Shown here piece by piece: positions 38,701-48,689 of a DNA stretch of 64,000 bases. A program made the translations under genes and the position numbers. The stretch is from CAVPCZ01 sp963702445. GTDB taxonomy: Bacteria > Bacteroidota > Ignavibacteria > UBA10030 > UBA6906. Within the stretch, counting starts at the first letter, position 1, and each line of letters begins with the position of its first letter. Location: contig CAVPCZ010000015.1 of NCBI GenBank assembly GCA_963702445.1, forward strand, positions 54,005 through 118,004, read 5' to 3'. The notes below the pieces were generated by a model. The model saw only the letters and a program-made list of their open reading frames with translations, was not told the DNA's origin and did no database searches.

Positions 38701-40271
38701 TCACCACCGCCCCACCATGATATCTATTCCATCGAGGATCTTGCCCAGCTGATCTATGACCTGAAGAGCGTGAATCCCCGTGCGCGCATCTCCGTGAAAC
38801 TGGTCGCGGAATATGGCGTGGGCACAATTGCGGCGGGTGTCGCCAAAGCACATGCAGACACGATTCTGATCAGTGGGGATTCCGGCGGAACAGGCGCCGC
38901 TCCCCTCTCGTCCATCAAACACGCCGGCATTCCGTGGGAAATCGGCCTCGCCGAAACGCAGCAGGTCCTGGTCCTGAACGATCTGCGCAGCCGCGTGCGT
39001 CTGCAGACCGACGGGAAACTCCAGACGGGCCGGGATGTGGTGATTGCCGCATTGCTGGGAGCGGAGGAGTTCGGCTTCGCCACGACGCCGCTGATGGCCA
39101 TGGGGTGCATCATGATGCGTAAATGTCACCTGAATACCTGTCCCGTCGGCATCGCGACACAGGACCCCGTGTTGCGTGCGAAATTCGCAGGCACGCCGGA
39201 ACATGTTATCAACTTCTTCTTCTTCATCGCCGAAGAAGTCCGGGAAATCATGGCGCAACTCGGCTTCCGGACCGTGGACGAAATGATCGGAAGGGTCGAT
39301 ATGCTCCAGGCCCGGAAGGATGTCGACCATTGGAAGGCAAAATACGTTGATCTGTCGTCCATTCTTCACAACCCGGCCGTGCCCCTCCGGTTCGGGCGCC
39401 GTTGTCAGATCGATCAGGACCACGGACTGCAGGGTGCTCTCGACTACGAATTGATCAGTCAATCGCAGGCCGCTCTTGAACATGCCGTTCCGGTTACCGT
39501 GACTCTTCCGATCCGCAATGTGCACAGGGCCGTCGGCGCGATGCTGAGCGGCGAGGTTGTGCGGCGCCATGGCTCCGGAGGTCTCCCTGACGATACGATC
39601 ACGATCAGCTGCACAGGTTCGGCAGGCCAGAGCTTCGGGGCGTTTCTGGCAAAAGGGATAACGCTCATGCTCGAGGGGGACGCAAACGACTATGTCGGCA
39701 AAGGCCTCTCGGGGGGAAGACTTGCCGTCTTCCCGCCCAAGCACTCCCTCTACTCTCCTGAAGAAGGAACAGTCGTCGGAAATGTCGTGCTGTACGGCGC
39801 AACAGGCGGCGAAGCGTACTTCAGCGGGAGAGCCGGAGAGCGGTTTGCCGTTCGCAATTCGGGCGCACGGGCAGTCGTGGAATCCGTGGGAGACCACGGG
39901 TGCGAGTATATGACGAACGGCATCGTTGTGGTGCTGGGGAAGACGGGAAAGAACTTCGCCGCCGGCATGTCGGGAGGCCTTGCCTACGTACTGGATGAAT
40001 CGGGCGAATTCTGCCTCGTCCCTGTGCAATCGGGACATGGTGGATCTTGAGCCTCTCGATGAAGAGGACCGGGCAACGGTACATGGCCTCATCCGGCAAC
40101 ATGTGGAGCTGACCGGCAGTCCCCGCGGAAAGGCGGTCCTTGCGCATCCGGAGGACACTCTCCCCCGGTTTGTCAAGGTCTTTCCTCATGATTTCAAGCG
40201 TGTGCTGGCGGCGACCGCGGAAGCCCGGGAACAACCAAGCACGAATCGCACAGGAGGCCGACCATGGGTAA
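35711..40271 (+). CDS. gltB: Glutamate synthase large subunit (several frame breaks)
   Basis: About 1,520 aa when joined, the usual GltB length. The N-terminal nucleophile Cys occurs in HDACGIGFV of the class II glutaminase domain, followed by QRFSTNTFPSWQLAHPF and HNGEINTVRGN. The central domain and FMN-binding synthase domain follow (GEGGEDEERF, ISVKLVAEYGVGTIAAGVAK, LISGDSGGTGAAPLSSIKHAG). The 3Fe-4S Cys are in KCHLNTCPVGIATQ. The C-terminal beta-helix has GGEAYFSGRAGERFAVRNSG. Frame breaks fall near 35855 (an extra A in a three-A run; removal gives LVNLTHRGACG), 37050, 38090, 38215 and 40035. The end is taken at a TAA at 40269-40271; the frame as sequenced would run to 40336. It makes glutamate from 2-oxoglutarate and glutamine together with gltD. 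Confidence 0.95.
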
Positions 40272-41685
40272 GCCGACCGGGTTTCTCGAATACCCCCGGG
40301 AAACTCCCCCCCGGCGGTCCGTTGAGGATCGTGTAAACGACTGGCACGGCGTGTATCAGGAATTGCCGGAACAGAATGTGCGCACACAGGCGGCACGATG
40401 CATGGATTGCGGCGTGCCTTTCTGTCACCACGGATGTCCGCTGAACAACATCATCCCGCACTGGAACGATCTGGTGTATCGCGACCGCTGGCAGGATGCC
40501 TTGCGCATTCTCCATGCGACAAACAACTTTCCCGAGTTTACGGGGCATGTCTGCCCCGCACCCTGTGAAACCTCGTGCGTGCTGGGGATCAACGAACCCG
40601 CAGTGTCCATCAAGGCCATCGAACAGAAGATCATTGAACATGGGTTTGCCCAGGGGTGGATTGCCCCCGAGTGGCCGTCGCACCGCTCGGGGAAACGGGT
40701 GGCGGTGATAGGATCGGGGCCCGCCGGACTCGCGGCGGCCCAGCAGCTGAACCGCGCCGGCCACCATGTCACCGTCTATGAGAAAAGCGACCGCGTCGGC
40801 GGTTTGCTTCGATACGGGATCCCCGACTTCAAACTCGAGAAGCACCTGCTTGACCGCCGCATCAATGTGCTGCGATCGGAAGGTATCGTGTTCACGACAA
40901 ATGCACATGTGGGGGTTCAGATTCCCGCCCTCGCCCTGCGCCAGTCGTATCATGCGATGCTCCTCTGCGGGGGCGCCGAGTCACCGCGCGATCTGCCGGT
41001 GCCGGGCCGGGACCTCAAGGGAATTCACTTCGCCGTTGACTTCCTGTCCCAGCAGAACAGACGCGTTGCAGGCCTGTCCACGGATCAAACAGAAGAAATC
41101 CTCGCAACAGGAAAACGGGTGATCATTCTTGGCGGCGGCGATACGGGGGCCGACTGTCTGGGGACATGCCACCGGCAGAAAGCGGCGTCCGTGACGCAGA
41201 TGGAAATTCTCCCCCGCCCCCCCCTCGAACGCGCGGCAAGCACTCCCTGGCCCCTGTGGCCCCTTCAGCTGCGAACAGAGTCGTCGCACGAGGAGGGAGG
41301 CGTGCGTGACTGGGCGGTGGCCACCACGCACTTCGAGGGGGATGGGAGCGGCCGGGTGGTGCGCCTCCACGCCATCCGTGTGGGCCCTCCTCCGGACTTC
41401 CGGCCGGTCGAAGGCACGGCGTTCAGCCTCGATGCCGACCTGGTGCTGATCGCCACGGGTTTCACGGGCCCGCACAAATCAGGACTGCTGGATGAACTCG
41501 GTGTCGCACTCGATGCCCGGGGAAACGTATCCACCGACGAGCACTACATGACATCGGTTCCGGGGGTTTTTGCCGGGGGAGACATGCGACGCGGACAGTC
41601 TCTTGTGGTGTGGGCGATTGCCGAAGGCCGTCGCGCAGCACAGGAGATCGACGCATTCCTGGCGAAGGGATCCGAAACTTCCTGA
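40264..41685 (+). CDS. gltD: Glutamate synthase small subunit
   Basis: An intact 473-aa protein. The N-terminal Fe-S region has CMDCGVPFCHHGCPLNN and CPAPCETSCVLG, which hold two 4Fe-4S clusters. The FAD-binding GSGPAGLAAAQQLNRAG, GLLRYGIPDFKLEK, the NADPH-binding GGGDTGADCLGTCHRQ, and the FAD-closing GVFAGGDMRRGQSLVVWAI are canonical for GltD. It passes electrons from NAD(P)H to the GltB flavin. The start overlaps the probable gltB stop by 8 bp. A methyl-citramalate synthase gene follows after ~175 bp. Confidence 0.96.
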   Translation: MGKPTGFLEYPRETPPRRSVEDRVNDWHGVYQELPEQNVRTQAARCMDCGVPFCHHGCPLNNIIPHWNDLVYRDRWQDALRILHATNNFPEFTGHVCPAPCETSCVLGINEPAVSIKAIEQKIIEHGFAQGWIAPEWPSHRSGKRVAVIGSGPAGLAAAQQLNRAGHHVTVYEKSDRVGGLLRYGIPDFKLEKHLLDRRINVLRSEGIVFTTNAHVGVQIPALALRQSYHAMLLCGGAESPRDLPVPGRDLKGIHFAVDFLSQQNRRVAGLSTDQTEEILATGKRVIILGGGDTGADCLGTCHRQKAASVTQMEILPRPPLERAASTPWPLWPLQLRTESSHEEGGVRDWAVATTHFEGDGSGRVVRLHAIRVGPPPDFRPVEGTAFSLDADLVLIATGFTGPHKSGLLDELGVALDARGNVSTDEHYMTSVPGVFAGGDMRRGQSLVVWAIAEGRRAAQEIDAFLAKGSETS

Positions 41686-41860
41686 GGGGACCGGCGATAC
41701 GGACCCTCCCCCACGACGGGAGAAACGGGTGATCCGGTGCGCGACACGGAGACAGCGATCCAGAACATCCCGATGGACCCGGCAATGAAAGGCCACCATG
41801 AGGTGAGAACAGAGTCGAGCGGGTATGAAATAGATGAAGAAAGAACAAGACGGAGCAGGC

Positions 41861-43463
41861 ATGCAACACATCGCACTATATGACACAACCCTGCGCGACG
41901 GCACACAGGGTGAAGACGTGAGTCTCTCCGTCGAGGACAAGCTCCGTATAGCACAACTCCTCGATGAGTTCGGGATCGATTACATCGAAGGGGGGTGGCC
42001 CGGATCGAACCCCCGCGATGTCGAGTTCTTCCATCGGGCCCGGTCGCTTCACCTGCTCCATGCGCGGCTTGCCGCATTCGGCAGCACGCGCCGTGCGAAG
42101 AACCGCGTCGGGGATGATGCCAATATCACCGCCCTGCTTGCCGCGGAAACTCCCGTCGTGACAATATTCGGTAAAAGCTGGCTGCTCCACGTTCACGAGG
42201 CATTGCAGATCGGCGAACAGGAGAATCTGGACATCATCGCCGATTCGGTCGCGCATCTATCGGGCCAGGGCCGTGAAGTGATCTACGATGCGGAGCATTT
42301 CTTTGACGGCTACAGGGACAATCGCGACTATGCGCTGGAAACTCTGCGGGCGGCCTGGCAGGGCGGCGCCGGCACCATCGTTCTGTGCGACACCAACGGC
42401 GGATCACTCCCCGAGGAGGTTGCGCGCATCGTTGAAGATGTCCGGACGGACATCACCGCGGTGATCGGCATCCATACGCATAACGACGGCGAACTCGCTG
42501 TGGCCAACACGCTCGCCGCCGTGCACCGGGGTGCAACACATGTACAGGGGACGGTTAACGGATATGGAGAACGATGCGGGAACGCCAATCTCTGTTCCAT
42601 TATCCCCAATCTTCAGCTCAAACTCGGGTATCGCATGCGTCAGCGAGCAGCACCTTGCGCGTCTCACCGGCCTGTCACAATATGTAGCGGATCTTGCAAA
42701 TCTCGCACATGGAAAGCATCTGCCCTTCGTCGGACAGAGCGCGTTTGCACACAAAGGCGGTGTGCATGTCAGTGCGGTGATGAAGAACAACCGTACCTAC
42801 GAGCATATTGAACCGGAGGTGGTGGGCAACCGCCGCCGGGTGCTGGTGTCCGACCTCTCCGGCAGAAGCAACGTCGCCTACAAAGCCCGCGAACTCGGCA
42901 TCCACCTGGAGGAAAAATCTCCGGCCACCCAGCGCATCGTGGATGAGATCAAAACGCGGGAACACGACGGTTATCACTACGAAGACGCGGACGGTTCCCT
43001 GGAGCTTCTGTTCAAACAGAAACTCGACACATGGCGGGAATTCTTCGCACTCGACGGTTTCAAGGTCATCATTCACAAAGAGTCATCCGAAGCCGCGCCG
43101 GTCTCGGAAGCACTCATCAAGGTTCGTGTCGGGGGAGAGGTGGAACACACCGCAGCGGAAGGAAACGGCCCGGTGAATGCCCTGGACAACGCGCTGCGCA
43201 AAGCCCTCGACAAATTCTATCCCGGGCTGCGGAACGTGGTGTTGAGCGACTACAAAGTGCGGGTTCTGGATGGGAATGACGGCACGGGTGCGAAGGTACG
43301 CGTGCTCATCACGTCGCGTGACGACACGAGCTCATGGAACACCGTCGGGGTCTCCGGCAATATCATCGAGGCAAGCTGGAAGGCGCTTGTCGACAGCATC
43401 CACTACTACCTTCTGAGACAGGCCGCGCCCGCCGAGGTGGCCACACCCCCGGTCGGCGGGTGA
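41861..43463 (+). CDS. cimA: (R)-citramalate synthase (one frame break)
   Basis: About 534 aa. The TIM-barrel start LYDTTLRDGTQGEDVSLSVE, IDYIEGGWPGSNP, HTHNDGELAVANTLAAVHRG and VNGYGERCGNANL, then GKHLPFVGQSAFAHKGGVHVS and the C-terminal LeuA dimer/allosteric domain (VLDGNDGTGAKVRVLI, WNTVGVSGNIIEASW), match citramalate synthase rather than isopropylmalate synthase. A frame break near 42628 disappears if one G is removed from CTCGGGTATCG, giving KLGIACVSEQHL. It condenses acetyl-CoA and pyruvate to citramalate for threonine-independent isoleucine synthesis. Start 41861 or the upstream Met at 41834 are both possible. Confidence 0.93.
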
Positions 43464-43509
43464 ACCGTCCAGAAGTCTGATTCGCGGTCCTGCGATCCCC
43501 TGCCGATCG

Positions 43510-43528
43510 AATCTCCGGTGGTGAGATT
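43510..43528 (+). terminator. Hairpin after cimA
   Basis: A perfect 6-bp stem (43510-43515 with 43523-43528, 7-nt loop) followed by TCCCCTT, 47 bp past the cimA stop and directly before the next promoter. Modest strength. Confidence 0.4.
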
Positions 43529-43533
43529 TCCCC

Positions 43534-43579
43534 TTGACAAAGTCATTTTTGATGCATATATTCAGATTAATTAGTCTGA
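43534..43579 (+). promoter_or_regulatory. Strong promoter with overlapping palindromic operator before the NO reductase
   Basis: TTGACA (43534-43539), a 17-bp spacer and TATATT (43557-43562) make a near-consensus sigma70-type promoter. Over the expected start site, 43562-43579 is an 18-bp palindrome with 8 of 9 pairs matched (TCAGA...TCTGA around TAATTA). A dimeric repressor bound there would block initiation; an NO-responsive Rrf2/NsrR-like protein is a reasonable guess. GGAGG precedes the downstream ATG. Confidence 0.6.
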
Positions 43580-43607
43580 TATTATTCATCGTGAACCGGA
43601 GGAACAT

Positions 43608-45840
43608 ATGAAGCGGTTGTGGATCGGATTTGTGGCCGTTGTCACGATAGGATTCCTCGTGCTGGGGTGGGCCGGATACAGGATTTACCAGGAGAAGCCC
43701 CCTATTCCCGACATGGTCGTCACCGCCGAAGGAAAGGTCATTATTGCAAAAGGAGAGATCGAGGCGGGCCAGAATGTCTGGCAGTTCATGGGGGGCATGG
43801 AGTTGGGGTCAATATGGGGTCACGGCAGCTATGTGGCTCCGGATTGGAGTGCAGACTGGCTCCACAGAGAATGCGAATTCATCCTCGATGCGTGGTCCGA
43901 GGCGGGACGGGGTGTCCCGTTCGCAAAAGCTCTCGTCAGACGATGAGGCAGTCATGAAATCCCGCCTCGTCAATATGATGCGCGCCAATACGTACAGACC
44001 CGCGGACGGGATACTCGTGATCGACTCGGTAAGAGCTCTCGCGTTCGAAGCCAACCGGGCTCACTACGCTCGGGTGTTTTCTGAAGGACACTGCGCCGTA
44101 CGCCATTCCCCGTGGAGCTCTGAGCGATCCTGTCAAGCTCCGCCAGCTGGCCTGCATTTTTCTTCTGGACCTCGTGGGCCACGACAACCAACCGCCCCGG
44201 CGATGACGTCACCTATACCAGCAATTGGCCACATGAGGAACTGGTGAACAACAACCCGACGCCGGATGCCGTTGTCTGGACAGGAGTCAGTATTATTCTG
44301 CTCCTTGCAGGGATTGCGGGCATGATTTGGTACAACGTTTCACGGCCGGAGGAACACTCTCTTGCCTCCGTCCCGGAGACCGACCCCCTGTTTCATGCTA
44401 CGCTGACTCCTTCACAGAAAGCGACACTGAAATACTTCTTTGTGGTATCCGGTCTTATTCTCGTCCAGATCGCGTCGGCATTATCACCGCCCACTATGGA
44501 GTGGAAGGAGACGGATTCTACGGTATCCCGCTCAGTCAATGGCTCCCCTATGTCGTCACCCGCACATGGCACATTCAACTGGGTATCTTCTGGATCGCCA
44601 CGGCCTGGCTGGCTGCGGGACTCTATATCGCCCCCGCGATCAGCGGCGTCGAATTGAAGGGACAGCGGCTCGGAGTCAACTTCCTTTTCGGCGCTCTCCT
44701 CCTGATCGTCGTTGGCTCCCTCGCAGGAGAATGGTTAAGTGTTCATCACAAGCTCTACGGGTGAATCCGCTTTTCTGTTCGGCCACCAGGGATATGAATA
44801 CGTGGACCTGGGACGGGTCTGGCAGATCGGCCTGGTGGTGGGACTGATGCTCTGGGTGTACCTGGTTGCACGCAACGTTCTCATCGCCATTCGCAAGGGG
44901 GACGAACAGCAAGTCCATTCTTGTGCTTTTCCTCATTTCGGCAGTCGCCATCGGCGGCTTCTATATCGCCGGCCTGATGTGGGGACAGCATACGAATCTG
45001 GCTGTTGCAGAATACTGGCGGTGGTGGGTTGTTCACCTCTGGGTCGAAGGATTCTTCGAAGTCTTTGCCACCGTCGTCATCATTCTGCTTTTCGCCAGGC
45101 TCAAGCTCGTCCGTCCCTCGACGGCGGGAGCCGGCGTTCTTCTCGCCTCCACCGTCTATCTCTCCGGAGGGATCATCGGGACCCTGCATCATCTGTATTT
45201 CAGCGGGACACCCACACCGGTTCTTGCATTCGGAGCCGTCTTCAGCGCTCTGGAGGTGGTGCCCCTGGTCCTTGCGGGATACGAGGCATGGGGGAATCTG
45301 AGACTCTCACGCGTCGCCTCATGGGCTGTTCGCTACAAGTGGCCGGTCTATTTCTTCCTTGCGGTCGCATTCTGGAACGCGGTGGGGGCAGGCCTGTTCG
45401 GGTTTATGATCAACCCGCCCATTGCCCTCTACTATATGCAGGGACTCAATACCACTCCGGTCCACGCCCACGCTGCGTTGTTCGGCGTATACGGAATGCT
45501 CGGTATAGGACTGATGTTGTTCTGTCTGCGCATCATGTGGATCAAGACCGATTGGAAGGAGAATCTCATCAAGTTTGCGTTCTGGGGAATGAACATCGGC
45601 CTGCTGGCAATGGTCATGCTCAGTCTACTTCCGGTGGGTTTGCTCCAGACCTGGGCGTCTGTGAAGTCCGGCTACTGGTACGCCAGGAGCGCAGAATTCC
45701 TTGCAACGCCTCTCATGCAGAACCTCAAATGGGCCCGCGTCTTCGGCGACACCATATTCGCAATAGGTGCTGTACTCCTGGTGCTCTTTGTATTTGGACT
45801 CGCAATAGGATACTCGCTCCGTAAGAAAGAAAAACACTAG
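43608..45840 (+). CDS. norZ: Quinol-dependent nitric oxide reductase, single-chain (several frame breaks)
   Basis: About 744 aa, the length of qNOR proteins. The N-terminal fused NorC-like extension has a first membrane helix (GFVAVVTIGFLVLGWAGYRIY), then EIEAGQNVWQFMGGMELGSIWGHGSYVAPDWSADWLHRE-type sequence and TYTSNWPHEELVNN. The NorB core has RTWHIQLGIFWIATAWLA, WWVVHLWVEGFFEVFATVV (catalytic His and Glu), GIIGTLHHLYFSGTP and TTPVHAHAALFGVYGMLG. There is no heme c motif, as expected for a menaquinol-oxidising enzyme. Frame breaks near 43935 (extra A in a four-A run), 44095, 44200, 44470, 44760 and 44910 look like indels. It reduces NO to N2O. The promoter and palindrome lie directly upstream. 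Confidence 0.92.
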
Positions 45841-45860
45841 CTACTCTTCGCTGCTCGCGG

Positions 45861-45917
45861 GGGGAGCCCGATCCGGGGTTCGCAATCGAGCAGGACCTGC
45901 CGGTCTCCGGGCTCCCC
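45861..45917 (+). terminator. Inverted repeat after the NO reductase gene
   Basis: A perfect 10-bp repeat (45861-45870 with 45908-45917, GGGGAGCCCG arms) with a 37-nt loop begins 21 bp past the stop codon. Long loop and no U tract make it tentative. Further on, 45996-46029 holds a second repeat (CGCCTC/GAGGCG) with a 10-bp palindrome (46011-46020) that could be a terminator or kdp operator. Confidence 0.4.
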
Positions 45918-46124
45918 TCCTGTCACGATCCATGGTTCCCGCCTACACCCGCCATTACAGCGCGCCGAATTCCCCCGGACTGTAACCCCTGACGACGCCT
46001 CTGAGCTGTCATCATATGATCCTGAGGCGCATTTCCTTCACTCTTTATAGATTCCTTATGCATTCCCCCCCACGGACTATGTTCTGTGAATAGACTCCAG
46101 GAGTAAGATTGGGGACATTGTATC

Positions 46125-46718
46125 ATGATCCTCAAGAACCTCCGGACATCCGTTCTTTTGCTCCTGTTTCTTACCGTCATGACCGGACTGATCTATCCTC
46201 TTCTGATCACGGCGATCGCGCAGCTTGTCTTCCCGTTCCAGGCCAACGGGAGTCTCATTCTCAAGGGTGAACGCGTCGTCGGCTCGTCACTCATCGGTCA
46301 GCCGTTCACCGATTCACGCTACTTCTGGAGCCGCCCCTCGGCAACGGCTCCCTTCCCCTACAATGCGCGTTCGTCTTCCGGCTCGAATCTGGGCCCGCTC
46401 AACCCGGCGCTTCTCGATGCAGTGCGCCAACGGGTTGGGGACCTCAAGGCCTCCGATTCCTCGAACGCCATGCCGATTCCGGTTGATCTTGTGACCGCGT
46501 CAGGAAGCGGACTCGATCCACACATCAGCGTCATGGCCGCCCTCTATCAGGTACCACGGGTTGCCCGTACACGGGGGCTTACCGAGGAGAGGGTCCGCTC
46601 CCTCGTCGGACAGCATACCGAGGGAAGACAATTGGGAGCGCTGGGGGAGCCTCGCATCAACGTGCTCCTCTTGAACATGTCTCTGGACAGGGCAACCCAC
46701 AGCCAGGCGGAGGAGTAG
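46125..46718 (+). CDS. kdpC: K+-transporting ATPase subunit KdpC
   Basis: An intact 197-aa protein. One N-terminal membrane helix (LRTSVLLLLFLTVMTGLIYPLLITAIAQ), then LILKGERVVGSSLIGQPFTD, YFWSRPSATAPFPYNAR, SSGSNLGPLNPAL, SGSGLDPHISV and INVLLLNMSLD, all canonical KdpC motifs. KdpC is a periplasmic-facing helper of the KdpFABC high-affinity K+ pump. Its position at the front of the operon, before kdpF and kdpA, is unusual: the common order puts kdpC after kdpB. An AGGAG inside its last codons serves the next small ORF, which starts 3 bp after its stop. Confidence 0.95.
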   Translation: MILKNLRTSVLLLLFLTVMTGLIYPLLITAIAQLVFPFQANGSLILKGERVVGSSLIGQPFTDSRYFWSRPSATAPFPYNARSSSGSNLGPLNPALLDAVRQRVGDLKASDSSNAMPIPVDLVTASGSGLDPHISVMAALYQVPRVARTRGLTEERVRSLVGQHTEGRQLGALGEPRINVLLLNMSLDRATHSQAEE

Positions 46719-46720
46719 CC

Positions 46721-46828
46721 ATGGATCTCCTTTACCTCGGGATCGGCACAGCCTTTTTCCTCCTCACGGGCGGACTCGTATGGCTGTGCGACACTCTCGG
46801 GACCCACGATTCGGGAGACCGATCGTGA
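46721..46828 (+). CDS. Small single-helix membrane protein in the kdp operon
   Basis: 35 aa: one hydrophobic helix (LLYLGIGTAFFLLTGGLVWL) and a short charged tail. AGGAG precedes the ATG by ~7 nt. The stop overlaps the kdpF GTG by 4 bp (GTGA). The tight packing argues for a translated gene. Similar short membrane ORFs occur near kdp genes in other bacteria by my recollection, but the function is unknown. Confidence 0.65.
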   Translation: MDLLYLGIGTAFFLLTGGLVWLCDTLGTHDSGDRS

Positions 46829-46917
46829 ACAGCGTCTACATAGTGGCAGCCGTGATCGCCCTCGCCGTGCTTGTCTATCTCTTCGTAGCTCTTCTGAAGC
46901 CGGAGATTTTCGAATGA
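46825..46917 (+). CDS. kdpF: K+-transporting ATPase subunit KdpF
   Basis: 30 aa from a GTG start: one membrane helix (YIVAAVIALAVLVYLFVALL) ending in KPEIFE, the KdpF consensus (YALLRPExF-like). It overlaps the small ORF before it by 4 bp and kdpA after it by 4 bp (ATGA). KdpF stabilises the KdpABC complex in the inner membrane. Confidence 0.9.
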   Translation: MNSVYIVAAVIALAVLVYLFVALLKPEIFE

Positions 46918-48656
46918 CGTCCATCGGCATACTCCAGATCGTAGGATATGTTGCCCTGATTCTGCTGGCCGCACGGCCGCTTGGCTCATACATGGCAAGG
47001 GTGTTCCAGCGTGAGCGAACGATGATTGATCCCATCCTGGGTCCGGTGGAACGGTTGATCTACAGGTTTGCGGGCGTCAGGCCGGACGAGGAGATGGACT
47101 GGAAAGCAAATGCTGCCGCCATGCTTCTCTTCAACGCGGTCGGATTCGCAGCGGTGTACGCTCTTCAGCGTGTGCAGGGATTTCTCCCGCTCAATCCGCA
47201 AGGGTTTCCGGCGGTCCCGCCTGATTCCTCATTCAACACTGCCGTGAGTTTCGCCAGCAACACGAACTGGCAGGGATACGGCGGGGAAACCACAATGAGC
47301 TATCTTACCCAGATGGCGGGACTCACGGTCCAGAATTTTGTCTCCGCCGCAACGGGCATGGCCGTTCTCGCGCTCTTCACCCGGGGGATCTCTCGCCACT
47401 CCACCCGCACGCTGGGAAATTTCTGGGTCGACATGACCCGCAGCACGCTCTACATCCTGCTCCCGTGGGCCGCAATCCTGGCACTTCTGCTGGTCTCCCA
47501 GGGAGTCGTGCAGAATTTCCAGCCGTACACCGCGGTGCCCCTTTCCAGAAAACAACAGACACGGGAGGAGCACAGGTCAACGAGCAGATCCTCCCGATGG
47601 GCCCTGCGGCGTCGCAGATTGCCATCAAGCAGCTGGGGACGAATGGCGGAGGGTTCTTCAACGCCAATTCTGCACACCCTTTCGAAAACCCCACTCCGCT
47701 CTCGAATATGCTCGAGATGCTTGCGATTCTTCTCCTCCCCGCCGCACTGTGTTACACCTACGGGAAGATGGTCGGGGACACCCGCCAGGGGTGGGCTCTC
47801 CTTGCAGCAATGCTCATCATCTTTGTCGGGTTCCTCGTGATCACCACCTGGACCGAGCAAGCGGGGAACCCCGCGTCTGACAGCTATGGGGATTGAGCAG
47901 ACAGCAGATGATCTGCAACCGGGCGGGAACATGGAAGGCAAGGAGGTGCGCTTCGGCATCGCCAACTCCGCAATCTGGGCAACTGCCACCACGGCGGCCT
48001 CCAATGGTTCCGTCAATTCCATGCACGCCTCATACACACCGATCGGTGCGGCCGTGATGCTGGTCATGATGCAGCTCGGGGAAGTTGTCTTCGGTGGTGT
48101 CGGCTCCGGCCTGTATGGCATGCTCGTGTTTGTGATCGTCGCCGTGTTTGTGGCCGGCCTGCTCGTGGGCCGCACTCCGGAGTACCTCGGCCACAAGATC
48201 GAGGCCTACGAGATGAAGATGGCGTCTCTGCTCATTCTCATGATGCCCCTCACGGTGCTCGGTCTGACTGCGCTCGCGGTGATGCTCGATGCCGGAACGC
48301 ACTCCGTGCTGAACCCCGGACCCCGCGGTTTCAGCGAAGTGCTCTACGCGTTCACTTCCCAGGGGAACAACAATGGAAGTGCCTTCGCGGGACTGAACGC
48401 GAATACGCCGTTCTACAATATCGCCGGAGGCATCGCGATGCTGATCGGACGATATTGGCTTGCCGTTCCGACGCTTGCACTTGCAGGCTCGCTGGCGCGC
48501 AAGAAGCTCATCCCTGCGAGTGATGGTACTCTACCCACACACACGCCGCTCTTTGTGTTCTGGTTGATCGCCATTGTGCTGCTTGTCGGTGCGCTCAATT
48601 TCCTTCCCGCACTCGCTCTGGGACCGATCGTCGAACAATTCATGGTCCCCGGATGA
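46914..48656 (+). CDS. kdpA: K+-transporting ATPase subunit KdpA (two frame breaks)
   Basis: About 580 aa when joined, with ~10 membrane helices. Motifs: LARPLGSYMARVF-like N-terminus, DWKANAAAMLLFNAVGFA, SSFNTAVSFASNTNWQGYGGE (selectivity-filter repeat), GMAVLALFTRGI, then IKQLGTNGGGFFNANSAHPFE, GKEVRFGIANSAIWATATTA (after a shift), FTSQGNNNGSAFAGLNANTP and IGRYWLAVPTLALAGSLA. Frame breaks near 47545 and 47880-47895 look like assembly indels. KdpA is the K+-selective channel-like subunit. It starts within kdpF (ATGA overlap), and kdpB begins 34 bp after its stop. Confidence 0.95.
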
Positions 48657-48689
48657 ATCCACATCACCTCACATGAGATCGCGCGTACC

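Noticed and set aside
38701..40176. A ~490-codon minus-strand open frame opposite gltB.
   Set aside because: Antisense to the GltB synthase domain and beta-helix; no recognisable motif.
43900..44950. Programmed frameshifting in the NO reductase gene.
   Set aside because: The breaks have no slippery heptamer plus downstream structure, and several occur in one gene.
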